Assembly: GCA_963977525.1 (NCBI GenBank)
Contig: CAXBPC010000016.1
Location: 29,079 to 93,078 of the forward strand
DNA length: 64,000 nucleotides
From: Ancylomarina sp963977525
GTDB taxonomy: Bacteria > Bacteroidota > Bacteroidia > Bacteroidales > Marinifilaceae
Direction of reading: 5' to 3'
Part shown: one piece after another, positions 43,806 through 53,172 of the stretch
How positions within the stretch are numbered: position 1 is the first letter of the stretch
How the letters are laid out: each line of letters begins with the position of its first letter
Notes under the pieces: generated by a model
The model's input: only the letters and a program-made list of their open reading frames with translations
Databases searched by the model: none
Told to the model about the DNA's origin: nothing
Made by a program: the position numbers and the translations under genes

Positions 43806-44930
43806 TTACTTTATCAACTCAAAATTTACTTTTCCATAGAGTTTTCCGTTTATCTGGATTTCTATTTCATGTAGACCAGAGTAATATTTTCGAGTTGATA
43901 TTGCCTTAAAGGAAAGCTTCTTTTTAAAACTAAGCTTCTTATTTGCTGGCAATTTCTTTTTAGATAGCTTAAATACTTTTGGTGCAGTTTTACCATTAGA
44001 TTTCATATAATGAACTACAAAATCAACCATCAAATTTTGACTTTCCGCAGCCTTAGAGCTAATATCAAATGAAAATTCAATAGCATCTCCCATTTTACAT
44101 TCAGCTTTGTTTAGAGATAGCTTATCTACTGATATTTTCAAGTTAGTAGGGTAACCCAATAATTCCAATGCTTCTGGTAAGCCTTGCTTTAATAATGTAC
44201 GAGAAGCATGAGAAATTATCCACTGAGTACCTTTATTATTAATTGAATTCCACCTTTTAAGTGTTTTAATAACCAATTGAGGATGATCCTTTGCTATATC
44301 ATTAAGGTTATTTGCAACAGAACGTCTCACGTAAAGTTCCGGATCTTCCTTTAATTCCTCCAGCAAATCCAAAACAGGACTTGGATCAACAATAAATTCT
44401 CGAAGCACCGATGACCATGGTAATCTAGGTCGTGTTCCTTCTGAAACCAATCGCCTTACATGCACATTCTCATCAGCAGACCAATTATAAAGATTCTCAA
44501 AAGTTTGCTTAGGGTATTTTCGAATAAACGGCCTAATTGCATCTTCGGAAGTAAATCGTTTCGTTATTTCTATTAAGGCATTCATCGAAACATCGAAGTC
44601 TTCTTTTTCAAGTCCATAAACCGAAACATATTTGGCAATCGGCATAAAATAAAACCCTTCAAATCCAGTCATTTCAGAAGTTTCTATTATAGAATCAAAA
44701 GTAGATAGAAATATTTTTATTGCTTTTTTATATCCTTTAGGAAGGTGTTTATGCAAGCTCTCACAAATTAAGGAAGATCTCTCAGATAAACTCAGGGGCT
44801 CTAATTTAGGAACAATCGATTTATAAAAAGATTCCTCATTAAATTGAGATGAAACAGCCTTTATTCTCTTACCCATACGAGCAACTAGCTCTGGATTAAA
44901 TACATCTTTAAACAAAAATCCTTCTTCCAT
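43806..44930 (-). CDS. alkC: AlkC-type DNA alkylation repair glycosylase
   Basis: A 374-residue protein of the HEAT-like-repeat DNA glycosylases (AlkC/AlkD). Helical repeats fill residues 1-260, with the typical NVHVRRLVSEGTRPRLPW and ELYVRRSVANNLNDIAKDHP. Residues of about 270-374 form a beta-rich Ig-like domain, as known in some AlkC proteins. Members remove 3-methyladenine and 3-methylcytosine without flipping the base. It starts 9 bases after the stop codon of a Fic-protein gene on the same strand, so the two are likely co-transcribed. Confidence 0.88.
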   Translation of the reverse strand: MEEGFLFKDVFNPELVARMGKRIKAVSSQFNEESFYKSIVPKLEPLSLSERSSLICESLHKHLPKGYKKAIKIFLSTFDSIIETSEMTGFEGFYFMPIAKYVSVYGLEKEDFDVSMNALIEITKRFTSEDAIRPFIRKYPKQTFENLYNWSADENVHVRRLVSEGTRPRLPWSSVLREFIVDPSPVLDLLEELKEDPELYVRRSVANNLNDIAKDHPQLVIKTLKRWNSINNKGTQWIISHASRTLLKQGLPEALELLGYPTNLKISVDKLSLNKAECKMGDAIEFSFDISSKAAESQNLMVDFVVHYMKSNGKTAPKVFKLSKKKLPANKKLSFKKKLSFKAISTRKYYSGLHEIEIQINGKLYGKVNFELIK

Positions 44931-44939
44931 ATTATTATC

Positions 44940-46100
44940 TTACATTTCGAAAATTGCTAAGTACTCCCATAAATAGAAAACTCTATTCCGTCTAGCTCCA
45001 GCCATCTCTTTAATAAAACCAACTTCCTCAAATTCCTTCACCAACTGATTTGCCGATTGAAAACTCAGTTGCATTTCTTCTTTTATCTCGTTGACAGAAA
45101 GATAAGGTTTTGTATAGAATATCTGTAACAGTTGTTTTGCTGATGGATGCCTCTTCTTTCCAAGTTTGGCTTCAACTCTTTCCAGATAGCTATCCTTAAG
45201 CGCTTGCAATTCCTCAAGCCTTTCGATACAAAAAGTAGCGGTTTCATTCATCCCAGTAATAAAAAATCGAATCCATTGCTCCACATCATTCTTAGATCGA
45301 ATTAAATTCAGGCGATGATAATATTCCAATCTATTTTTTTCGAAAAAAGCAGAAAGGCAGAATATAGGCTTCTCTATAAATTTCAAACTCAATAGCTCCA
45401 ATAAAATCAATGTACGAGCTGTACGTCCATTGCCATCCAGAAATGGAAGTATTGTCTCAAATTGACAAAGTGATATGGCCATCTTAATTAAATAAGGTAA
45501 CTCAAGATCCTCATTACGCCAAAACCATTTCGCATCATTAATAAGAACTTTTAAATCATGTTTACTTGGTGGTGTATATTTAGAACCAGAAGATCCTTGA
45601 TGCTTATTATCCTTAGCATTGAATTTCATACGCAACTTACCAGCAGTCTCTTCTTCTTTGGGTAAATCAGCGTATAGCATACGGTGAGTTTCCTTTACCA
45701 TATGTAGGCTTAGTGGAAACTTCTCAAGTTCTTTAACTGCCCAATCAATAGAGCTAATATAGTTCGTTACCTGTTTATGTGCGATTAGACTTCGATAGCC
45801 TTTAGAAGCGGAAGGCAAGAAAGCCTGAGTCACATTTGATCGAATGCCTTCCATCATATTGGAGGCAGTCACTTCAATCGCTGTAAACATTGGTAAATGA
45901 GTGTCAATATCTTTGAAATGTTTGCAATATGCATTCAATTCACCAAGTCGATGCATACAAGATTCTAGCATAATATTAATCTGCTTATCCTGCCATTCAA
46001 ATGACCGGTTTATCAGGAAAGATGACGTACTCTTGTAGCCTTCTCTATGACTTTGATTAATAAAATCCCCTCTATTTCTCATATTAAGCTTATCGTTCAT
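44940..46100 (-). CDS. Fic-domain protein with catalytic His replaced by Leu
   Basis: A 386-residue protein from the ATG at 46100; a longer frame to 46223 adds a hydrophobic, AT-rich stretch that is probably not coding. An N-terminal Fic/DOC domain carries the inhibitory-helix motif S80-NMM-E84-G85. The Fic core motif, normally HPFxxGNGRxxR, reads LPFLDGNGRTAR at 218-229: codon CTT instead of a histidine codon. Everything else in the motif is intact. A winged-helix domain is likely at the C-terminus (SVNEIKEEMQLSFQSANQLVKEFEEVGFI). Fic enzymes AMPylate target proteins; loss of the histidine should abolish or strongly change catalysis. Confidence 0.92.
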   Translation of the reverse strand: MNDKLNMRNRGDFINQSHREGYKSTSSFLINRSFEWQDKQINIMLESCMHRLGELNAYCKHFKDIDTHLPMFTAIEVTASNMMEGIRSNVTQAFLPSASKGYRSLIAHKQVTNYISSIDWAVKELEKFPLSLHMVKETHRMLYADLPKEEETAGKLRMKFNAKDNKHQGSSGSKYTPPSKHDLKVLINDAKWFWRNEDLELPYLIKMAISLCQFETILPFLDGNGRTARTLILLELLSLKFIEKPIFCLSAFFEKNRLEYYHRLNLIRSKNDVEQWIRFFITGMNETATFCIERLEELQALKDSYLERVEAKLGKKRHPSAKQLLQIFYTKPYLSVNEIKEEMQLSFQSANQLVKEFEEVGFIKEMAGARRNRVFYLWEYLAIFEM

Positions 46101-46317
46101 AAGGTTGAATAAGTTCCCCTTATTGAGGTAAAAATACAAATAATTTAATAAGATGAGAAGGTATGTTTTTATAAAGAAGTAATTACGTAAAATTATGATC
46201 CACTGTAAGATGCATAAAATCAAGACATACAGAACATATCCATAATAGAAGCATAGAAATAATTCCTTTGAAAATTAGATTAATTCTATATTAGTGAAAA
46301 TTTAAAACTACAATTCT

Positions 46318-47616
46318 ATGTTAAGAAAGATTTATTTAGCAGTAGCTCTTATTGCTATCACTTATAGCGTAAAAGCTGAAGGCTATGCCGTAAACGTTCA
46401 AGGCGCAAAACAAATTGGTATGGGACATGTTGGTGTTGCCTTAAATTGGGATGCTAGTAGCATGCAGTTCAACCCAGGAGCTCTTGCAACACTAGATGCA
46501 AAATACTCTCTATCTATGGGAGGTAGCTTAGTATGGTCAAATACGGATTACACTCACCCTACAAATTCTGCTTTTAACACAGAAACAGATAACCCAATAG
46601 CTCCACCGTTCTATCTATATGGTTCAGCTAAATTAAATGATAAGTTAGCTATTGGTCTAGCTGTTTATACGCCATTTGGTAGCTCTAATGTTTGGGGTGA
46701 TAATTGGGCAGGTAAATATTTAGTTCAAGAGATCGCTCTAAAATCAATTTACATTCAACCTACTGTATCGTATAAAATTAACGATTGGATTTCTATCGGT
46801 GCTGGTTTGAATATTGTTTATGGACAGTTTGATCTTGAGAAAGCTGTTGATTTGAGAGGTTTAGCTCAAAATACATCAGCTCCTGATGGTAAAGCTACAC
46901 TTTCAGGAAGTAATGTGCAGTATGGTTATAATATTGGTATTTTCTTACAACCAACCGAAAAGTTAAATGTTGGTATTTCATATCGCTCTCAAGTTGATGT
47001 TGATTTAGATTATAAAGATGGTGATGTTGAATTTTCTGTACCTACTGCATTTTCACCGCTTTTCCCTGATGGAGGAGTTAGTGCAACTCTTCCTTTACCT
47101 GCAAGTTTGAATTTCGGTTTTGCATATCAAATCAATGAAAAATGGTTGGTATCTGCAGATGTCAACTTCGTACAATGGGATGTATATAAGAGTTTAAATT
47201 TTGATTTTGAAAATGAATCTTCTATTACTATACCTACATCACCAACTACAACAATGAATGTTCCAGTAGTAGCCGATACAAAAAACACAAGAGATTGGGA
47301 TAATTCAATGACTTATAGAATTGGAGCTCAATATTCAGCTAATGAGAAATTAGATTTACGTGCAGGTTTCTATTATGATGAGACACCTACTAACGACAAA
47401 TATTATGCTCCAGAAACTCCAGGTGCGAATAAAATTGGTATCACTGGTGGATTCTCTTACTTATTAAACGAGAAATTCAGTCTTGATGCTGCTTTCATTT
47501 ACTCTAAAGGTGAAAAGAGAGAGGCTTACGATACAAATCCAACATCACAAGGTTTTGGCGGAGAATATCAAAATACAGCTTTTATACCAAGCATAGGTAT
47601 TACATACAACTTCTAA
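46318..47616 (+). CDS. OmpP1/FadL-type outer-membrane transporter
   Basis: A 432-residue outer-membrane beta-barrel with an N-terminal signal sequence (about 20 residues, ending VKAEG). FadL features follow: AVNVQGAKQIGMGHVGVALNWDASSMQFNPGALA and alternating beta strands ending in an aromatic C-terminus (IGITYNF). The family takes up long-chain fatty acids and other hydrophobic compounds. It stands alone, with a terminator behind it. Confidence 0.93.
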   Translation: MLRKIYLAVALIAITYSVKAEGYAVNVQGAKQIGMGHVGVALNWDASSMQFNPGALATLDAKYSLSMGGSLVWSNTDYTHPTNSAFNTETDNPIAPPFYLYGSAKLNDKLAIGLAVYTPFGSSNVWGDNWAGKYLVQEIALKSIYIQPTVSYKINDWISIGAGLNIVYGQFDLEKAVDLRGLAQNTSAPDGKATLSGSNVQYGYNIGIFLQPTEKLNVGISYRSQVDVDLDYKDGDVEFSVPTAFSPLFPDGGVSATLPLPASLNFGFAYQINEKWLVSADVNFVQWDVYKSLNFDFENESSITIPTSPTTTMNVPVVADTKNTRDWDNSMTYRIGAQYSANEKLDLRAGFYYDETPTNDKYYAPETPGANKIGITGGFSYLLNEKFSLDAAFIYSKGEKREAYDTNPTSQGFGGEYQNTAFIPSIGITYNF

Positions 47617-47640
47617 AAGAAGTCTCAAATTCAGAAAAGA

Positions 47641-47667
47641 AAGCTGCCTTCGGGTGGCTTTTTTTAT
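47641..47667 (+). terminator. Terminator after the FadL-type gene
   Basis: AAGCTGCC and GGTGGCTT close a TTCG tetraloop (8 bp with two G-U pairs), followed by a T run that overlaps the stop codon of the convergent HAD gene. Confidence 0.75.
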
Positions 47668-48509
47668 GCCTTTGTATTACGTACTTTATTTAATACCTGA
47701 TCAATTGCATAAGAAAAACCACTTTCATCCACTGATTTTGATACCTGATAAGAGTCTCTCAGCTCTTTAGGTGCATTGCCAACAACATAAGGATGTTTTC
47801 CCCATTCTAGGAGATCTAGATCATTATAATCATTTCCTATCACTATTGAACACTTAGAATCAATTTTTAGGTGCATACATAACCATTCAGCTCCATAAGC
47901 TTTTGAAATATGAAGTGGAAATATCTCCATCCAAATAGATTCATGATCTAAAGGCGAGGTTGCTCTAATAATTTTTACATTTTCAAATTTCGCTTTCAAC
48001 TCATTGAACCCATTGACACAGTTAGATAGAATTACCAATAATTGACAAGCCTCACGCTTAGTTTCCCCTACATCTCCGATTGGATTTGCAAAAGGCTTAT
48101 ATAAGCTTAATCTCCTATCAAAATCTGGATTAGAGTTTCCTGAACGGTAATATGCGAACTGATGATTATTGGGAATAGTATCCAAAATCATAAAATCAGT
48201 TTTCAGTCTTATCAATTCTGATGAGAGTGCAAATACAGAATCCGCATCAAGGTGCTGAGAAAAAATAAGCTCTCTCTTTTTCCAATCAAAAATCCCTGCT
48301 CCAGAAGCAAATATTAAATAATCAATAGGAAAATCATCAGTTAAAACAGATAAAGCCGAATACAGGTTTCGACCCGTTGCAATTACTCTAACAATCTTTT
48401 CTTCTTTAAGTTTCTTTAGGGTATCCATATCACGATTACTCACTTCACCTTGTGCTGGTAAAAGTGTTCCATCCAAATCGCTAATTACAATTTTAATATT
48501 ATCGCCCAT
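47664..48509 (-). CDS. Cof-type HAD-superfamily phosphatase
   Basis: A 281-residue HAD hydrolase of the Cof/YbiV group with motif I VISDLDGTLLP, motif II RVIATGRNL, a type IIB cap, motif III lysine in HISKAYGAEWL, and motif IV VIGNDYNDLDLLEW. Members dephosphorylate sugar phosphates and pyridoxal phosphate with broad specificity. It lies downstream of glmS on the same strand, separated by the glmS terminator. Confidence 0.93.
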   Translation of the reverse strand: MGDNIKIVISDLDGTLLPAQGEVSNRDMDTLKKLKEEKIVRVIATGRNLYSALSVLTDDFPIDYLIFASGAGIFDWKKRELIFSQHLDADSVFALSSELIRLKTDFMILDTIPNNHQFAYYRSGNSNPDFDRRLSLYKPFANPIGDVGETKREACQLLVILSNCVNGFNELKAKFENVKIIRATSPLDHESIWMEIFPLHISKAYGAEWLCMHLKIDSKCSIVIGNDYNDLDLLEWGKHPYVVGNAPKELRDSYQVSKSVDESGFSYAIDQVLNKVRNTKA

Positions 48510-48592
48510 ATTTAAACTTATTTCTTAAGAATGAATCCAAGATAAAGAAAATGTACGTCTCTATTGTATTAGTTTAAATGTCTATCAATAAA

Positions 48593-48620
48593 AAAAGCGA
48601 TACTTAAAAGTATCGCTTTT
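48593..48620 (-). terminator. Terminator of glmS
   Basis: AAAAGCGATACTT at 48593-48605 and AAGTATCGCTTTT at 48608-48620 form a strong stem; on the minus strand it ends in a T run. Confidence 0.85.
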
Positions 48621-48642
48621 GAATTTATCTATTTGATATTTT

Positions 48643-50478
48643 CTATTCTACAGTAACTGATTTTGCCAAGTTTCTTGGTTGATCAACATTACATCCTCTT
48701 AAAACAGCGATATAATAAGAAATCAATTGGAATGGGATAACAGTTAATAATGGAGCCAAAGCGTCAAGCGTTTCAGGAATTTCAATCACATGATCAGCCA
48801 ATCCTTTAATCACAGTGTCACCTTCGGTAACAATGGCAATAACATGTCCTTTACGTGCTTTAACCTCTTGAATATTACTCACAATCTTCTCGTAAGATTT
48901 ATCCTTAGTCGCAGCAACAAATACTGGCATCTGCTCATCGATTAGTGCAATAGGGCCATGCTTCATCTCAGCAGCTGGATATCCCTCTGCATGGATGTAT
49001 GAAATCTCTTTCAGCTTAAGCGCACCTTCCAAAGCTACAGGGAATAAATATCCACGTCCTAAGTATAATGCATTTGTTGAATCAACATATTTAGTTGAAA
49101 GTTCTTTTATCTCTTCACTCTTATCCAAAATAGATTGAATCTTTTCTGGCAAACAAGCTAGTTCATCGATATGCTTCTCATATTCTTCCTTAGAAAGTGT
49201 TCCTTTTCTGTAACCAACTAGCATTGCCATCATCGTAAGCACAGTTACCTGAGCAGTAAATGCCTTAGTAGATGCAACCCCTATTTCAGGTCCAGCATGT
49301 GTGTAAACACCTGCATCAGTATTTCTAGGAATAGAAGAACCAACGACATTACAAATACCTAACACAGTTGCTCCAGCTTTCTTAGCCAAACTAATGGCTG
49401 CAAGTGTATCAGCAGTTTCACCACTCTGACTAATAGCCAAAACGATATCATCTTTATATATAACCGGATTTCTATAACGGAATTCAGAAGCATATTCAAC
49501 TTCAACAGGAACTCTTGCAAATTCTTCGAAAAGGTATTCTCCTACCATTCCAGCATGCCACGAAGTACCACATCCAATAATTAAGATACGACGGGCTTCA
49601 ACTAGCTTTGGAATAACTTCCTGTATACCTCCTAAGAAAAGCTCCTTAGATTTAGGAATAACACGTCCTCTGAAAGTATCCTTTATCGATTGAGTTTGTT
49701 CGAAAATCTCCTTTAACATGAAATGTTCGTAACCATTCTTCTCAATTTGCTCGATATCCAAATCCAATTCTTCAATATGCGGAATCAACTTATCGTTGTG
49801 AATGGTTTTAAGAGTTAACTCGTCACGACGAATGATAGCAACATCATCATCGTTTAAGTAAATAACACTCTGAGTATATTCAATAATAGGCGTTGCATCA
49901 GAAGCTAAAAAGTACTCCCCTTTTCCAACACCAATTACAAGCGGGCTTCCTTTACGTGCAGCAACCAATTGATCTGGCTCATCTTCACAGATAACAACCA
50001 AACCATAAGCACCAACAACTTTTGAAAGAGCTAAACGTACAGCCATTTCAGCTGTTACATTTCCTTTAAGGTAGATATACTCAATAAGATTAGCTAAAAC
50101 CTCCGTATCCGTATCACTTGAAAATGTATAACCTCTACGAATAAGTTTCTCTCTTAAAGGAGAATAATTTTCAATAATACCATTGTGAATAATCGTAAAT
50201 TTATTATTCATAGAGCAATGAGGATGAGCATTCTCATCATTCGGCTCACCATGAGTCGCCCAACGGGTATGACCAATACCGATATGCCCTGAAATATCAA
50301 GACCCGATACATGATTCTCTAGATCTTGAACTTTACCTTTACATTTAAAAACTTTAGTTTCTTCAGTTCTAAGAGCAATTCCTGCAGAATCGTAACCTCT
50401 ATACTCAAGTCTTTTCAATCCATTTATTAGAATAGGAAAAGCATCCCTTTTTCCAATATATCCAACTATTCCACACAT
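48643..50478 (-). CDS. glmS: Glutamine-fructose-6-phosphate aminotransferase (isomerizing)
   Basis: This protein should make glucosamine 6-phosphate for cell-wall and LPS synthesis. It has 611 residues. The N-terminal glutaminase domain starts MCGIVGYIG with nucleophile C2, followed by GYDSAGIAL and HTRWATHGEPN. Two SIS domains carry CGTSWHAG, AISQSGETADT and GRGYLFPVALEGALKLKEI, and the protein ends PRNLAKSVTVE. No glmS ribozyme or other leader structure was recognised in the 150 bases upstream. Confidence 0.97.
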   Translation of the reverse strand: MCGIVGYIGKRDAFPILINGLKRLEYRGYDSAGIALRTEETKVFKCKGKVQDLENHVSGLDISGHIGIGHTRWATHGEPNDENAHPHCSMNNKFTIIHNGIIENYSPLREKLIRRGYTFSSDTDTEVLANLIEYIYLKGNVTAEMAVRLALSKVVGAYGLVVICEDEPDQLVAARKGSPLVIGVGKGEYFLASDATPIIEYTQSVIYLNDDDVAIIRRDELTLKTIHNDKLIPHIEELDLDIEQIEKNGYEHFMLKEIFEQTQSIKDTFRGRVIPKSKELFLGGIQEVIPKLVEARRILIIGCGTSWHAGMVGEYLFEEFARVPVEVEYASEFRYRNPVIYKDDIVLAISQSGETADTLAAISLAKKAGATVLGICNVVGSSIPRNTDAGVYTHAGPEIGVASTKAFTAQVTVLTMMAMLVGYRKGTLSKEEYEKHIDELACLPEKIQSILDKSEEIKELSTKYVDSTNALYLGRGYLFPVALEGALKLKEISYIHAEGYPAAEMKHGPIALIDEQMPVFVAATKDKSYEKIVSNIQEVKARKGHVIAIVTEGDTVIKGLADHVIEIPETLDALAPLLTVIPFQLISYYIAVLRGCNVDQPRNLAKSVTVE

Positions 50479-50646
50479 AGTATAAATATTTTTTAGGTTC
50501 CAATTTTAGGACCAAAGTCCCTATTTCTTTTATTAATTGATTTGAAACTAAAGGGAATAAAACATCTCTTGTTTCAGTAAATAATCATAATTTCATTCAA
50601 ATATACTCGAAGGATTTTTCCTAAGCAAAAATAAATTACCTTAAAA

Positions 50647-50685
50647 AAAAGGTGAGTCTCTAACAAACGTTAAAACTCACCTTTT
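50647..50685 (-). terminator. Terminator after the glycogen-synthase-like gene
   Basis: AAAAGGTGAGT at 50647-50657 pairs perfectly with ACTCACCTTTT at 50675-50685; on the minus strand a long T run follows. Confidence 0.8.
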
Positions 50686-50705
50686 AGTATTTTTATAATG
50701 CTTAA

Positions 50706-51515
50706 TTATTCTGCAATCAAGCTATCGTATAAGTCTGAATATGCTTGAACATATTCGTCTCCATTCTTATAATCCATGAATGTTTTTCCAGAAGCTTTAG
50801 CATATGCAAGTAAATCTTCATTAATTGATTCGCTACCCATAATAAGAGCATCAGACCAATCAATAGCCAATTTATTAATAGCTAAGTAATCAGCATTTTC
50901 TAGAATTTTCACATCGTCAGAGTTAACACCTTCGATAAGAGATTTTGCTGCAAAATCTTTACTGAAAGTTGTTGGAAACTCATCATTGTACATAGAAAAT
51001 ACAATCTTGGTTTCAGTAAACAAAGGATCTTCGTTAAATGCCTTCTTAAGATATAATGGCAATAATCCAGTGAACCATCCTTGGCAATGAACTACATCAG
51101 GAGCCCAGCGTAATTTCTTAACAGTTTCTAGAACACCACGTGCAAAGAAGATTGCTCTTTCGTCGTTATCGGCGAAACCTTCTCCATCATCTTCCAATAA
51201 AACTTTCTTGCGATGAAAATAATCGTCGTTATCGATAAAGTAAACCTGCATTCTTGCAGCCTGAATTGAAGCTACTTTAATTATTAATGGGTGATCGGTA
51301 TCATCAATAATAAGATTCATCCCTGATAGACGAATAACTTCGTGTAGCTGATTTCTTCTTTCGTTGATACAACCATATCTTGGCATGAATGTTCTTATTT
51401 CTTTTCCTTTCTCTTGGATTCCTTGAGGCAAATGTCTTCCGACTTTAGACATCTCAGATTCAGGAAGGTAAGGCATTATTTCTTGTGATACAAAAAGTAC
51501 TTTAGTCTTTTCCAT
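50706..51515 (-). CDS. Glycogen/starch synthase-like protein, N-terminal GT5 domain only
   Basis: A 269-residue protein from the ATG at 51515 (MEKTKVLFVSQEIMPY). The frame is open to 51548, but a TAATTTTG promoter box at 51558-51551 would make that start untranscribed. It matches only the N-terminal catalytic domain of glycogen synthase (about half the usual 470-plus residues): FVSQEIMPYLPES replaces the usual KTGGL-type ADP-glucose motif, and PDVVHCQGWFTGLLPLYLKK is retained. The C-terminal nucleotide-sugar domain is missing, so ordinary glycogen synthesis is doubtful. A short protein of this kind divergent from panC recurs in Bacteroidota, from general knowledge. Confidence 0.88.
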   Translation of the reverse strand: MEKTKVLFVSQEIMPYLPESEMSKVGRHLPQGIQEKGKEIRTFMPRYGCINERRNQLHEVIRLSGMNLIIDDTDHPLIIKVASIQAARMQVYFIDNDDYFHRKKVLLEDDGEGFADNDERAIFFARGVLETVKKLRWAPDVVHCQGWFTGLLPLYLKKAFNEDPLFTETKIVFSMYNDEFPTTFSKDFAAKSLIEGVNSDDVKILENADYLAINKLAIDWSDALIMGSESINEDLLAYAKASGKTFMDYKNGDEYVQAYSDLYDSLIAE

Positions 51516-51821
51516 GTGATCGCTTATATTGTAATACAGATTATCCATGCAAAATTAAGAAAATAATTTGTAATACTTCTACTTAAGCGTATCTAAAACG
51601 CCTAGTGTACAATTAAATGACCTAATAATGAATTTCGTATTTATTATTTTTATTTATTTGCACATTCATTCAGGATGGTTTTTAAACAGAAGCATAATGC
51701 TAATACCTGTGTGACATTCTAATACTAAGACTAATAATCAGTTTGTAGTTAACTGCAAGCTACTTTATGGCAGGTATTAATAACATGTATAATTACCATC
51801 TAAGAGGGTAAGAGAGAAATA
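51516..51821. other. Divergent promoter region between the GT5-like gene and panC
   Basis: No gene is seen. TAATTTTG on the minus strand (51558-51551) is a good -7 box for the GT5-like gene. I found no clear TAnnTTTG for panC and no riboswitch. Confidence 0.4.
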
Positions 51822-52664
51822 ATGATGCGAATAATAAAATTAATTTCTGAAACACAATCAATCATTAGCGAATATAAAGCGAATGGTAAGCGTGTTGGTT
51901 TAGTTCCAACAATGGGGGCTCTTCACCAAGGACATTTGTCATTGGTGGCACAATCTAAAAAGGAAAATGATATAACAGTTGTTAGTATCTTCGTCAATCC
52001 GACACAGTTCAATAATCCTAAGGATTTAAAAACTTATCCTCGGATTCTCGATCGAGATCTTGAATTGTTATCGGAGTATCAACCAGATTTGATCTTTATT
52101 CCTGAAGTTGAGGAAGTGTACCCAGAACCTGATACGCGTGTTTTTGACTTTGGAGACATTGAGAAAGTAATGGAAGGTAAAAACCGACCAGGTCATTTCA
52201 ATGGTGTTGCACAAGTTGTGAGCAAATTATTCAGTTATATTAGTCCTAATAATGCGTATTTTGGGCAAAAAGATTTTCAACAAGTTGCTGTTATTAAGCA
52301 GATGACTAAAGACCTTAAACTAGACATAAATATAGTGCCATGTCCCATTATTAGGGAGGTAGATGGACTTGCAATGAGTTCAAGGAACATGCTTCTTTCA
52401 GAACTTGAGCGAAAAAATGCAGCAAAAATATCTGAAACTTTAATTAAAGCTTGTAACTTAGTCCCCGATTTTGGCGTATCCCTAATAAAAGAGTGGGTTG
52501 TAACCGAAATTAATAGTAACGCTTATCTTGAAGTTGAATACTTTGAAATTGTAGATGATACAAGCTTACAATCCATTGAAAAATGGGAAGATTCTGACAG
52601 CAGAATTGCTTGCATCACCGTTCAAGTTGGGAAAGTTAGACTTTTGGATAATATATCTTTATAA
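51822..52664 (+). CDS. panC: Pantothenate synthetase
   Basis: This protein should join pantoate and beta-alanine with ATP to make pantothenate. It has 280 residues with all signatures: VPTMGALHQGHLSLV (the HxGH motif), VSIFVNPTQFNNPKDL, RPGHFNGVAQVVSKL, NAYFGQKDFQQ and MSSRNMLLS. Two ATG codons stand at 51822 and 51825. It is followed 18 bases later by panD, which supplies beta-alanine, so the pair forms a pantothenate operon. Confidence 0.97.
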   Translation: MMRIIKLISETQSIISEYKANGKRVGLVPTMGALHQGHLSLVAQSKKENDITVVSIFVNPTQFNNPKDLKTYPRILDRDLELLSEYQPDLIFIPEVEEVYPEPDTRVFDFGDIEKVMEGKNRPGHFNGVAQVVSKLFSYISPNNAYFGQKDFQQVAVIKQMTKDLKLDINIVPCPIIREVDGLAMSSRNMLLSELERKNAAKISETLIKACNLVPDFGVSLIKEWVVTEINSNAYLEVEYFEIVDDTSLQSIEKWEDSDSRIACITVQVGKVRLLDNISL

Positions 52665-52682
52665 TATTTAGTTTTAAGCGAC

Positions 52683-53033
52683 ATGTATATTGAAGTTTGC
52701 AAATCGAAGATTCACAAAGCATCAGTAACCAGTGCGAATCTGCAATATGTTGGATCAGTAACCATTGACGAAGATTTAATGGATGCTGCCAATCTTATTG
52801 AGAACGAAAAAGTACAGATAGTTAACATTAATAATGGCGAACGTCTGGAAACCTATGTAATTAGAGGTGAAAGAGGCTCTGGTACTATCTGTTTAAATGG
52901 TCCTGCTGCTCGTAAGTGCGCTGTAGGCGATGTGGTAATCATCATCTCTTATGCCTCAATGGAATTTGAGGAAGCGAAGACTTGGGAACCTAGTTTGGTT
53001 TTCCCTGATACTGAAACCAATAAATTGATCTAA
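52683..53033 (+). CDS. panD: Aspartate 1-decarboxylase proenzyme
   Basis: This protein should decarboxylate aspartate to beta-alanine using a pyruvoyl group made by self-cleavage. It has 116 residues with the cleavage site G24-S25 in YVGSVTIDEDLMDAA, and TYVIRGERGSGTICLNGPAARKC, IIISYA. Complete and typical. No panM/panZ maturation factor is visible nearby. Confidence 0.97.
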   Translation: MYIEVCKSKIHKASVTSANLQYVGSVTIDEDLMDAANLIENEKVQIVNINNGERLETYVIRGERGSGTICLNGPAARKCAVGDVVIIISYASMEFEEAKTWEPSLVFPDTETNKLI

Positions 53034-53056
53034 AAATATCAATTTAAAATACACGC

Positions 53057-53087
53057 AAGGCTGTTCGTTTAGAGCAGCCTTTTTTCT
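53057..53087 (+). terminator. Terminator of panC-panD
   Basis: AAGGCTGTTC at 53057-53066 pairs with GAGCAGCCTT at 53072-53081 (10 bp, one G-U), followed by TTTTTC. Confidence 0.85.
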
Positions 53088-53172
53088 TTGGTAGCCATAT
53101 CGAGAATGATTAACTTTCCCTAGTTTTTTAATTAAATATGAGCCCTTGTGTTCATTCCTCATAACTAAGAAT

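Noticed and set aside
44940..46223. Longer Fic protein starting at 46223
   Set aside because: The extra N-terminal 41 residues are hydrophobic and Tyr/Leu/Ile-rich, as expected from translating AT-rich intergenic DNA; the family-like sequence starts at about 46100.
50479..50640. glmS ribozyme upstream of glmS
   Set aside because: The leader shows no ribozyme core elements, and this ribozyme class is mainly found in Firmicutes and related groups.
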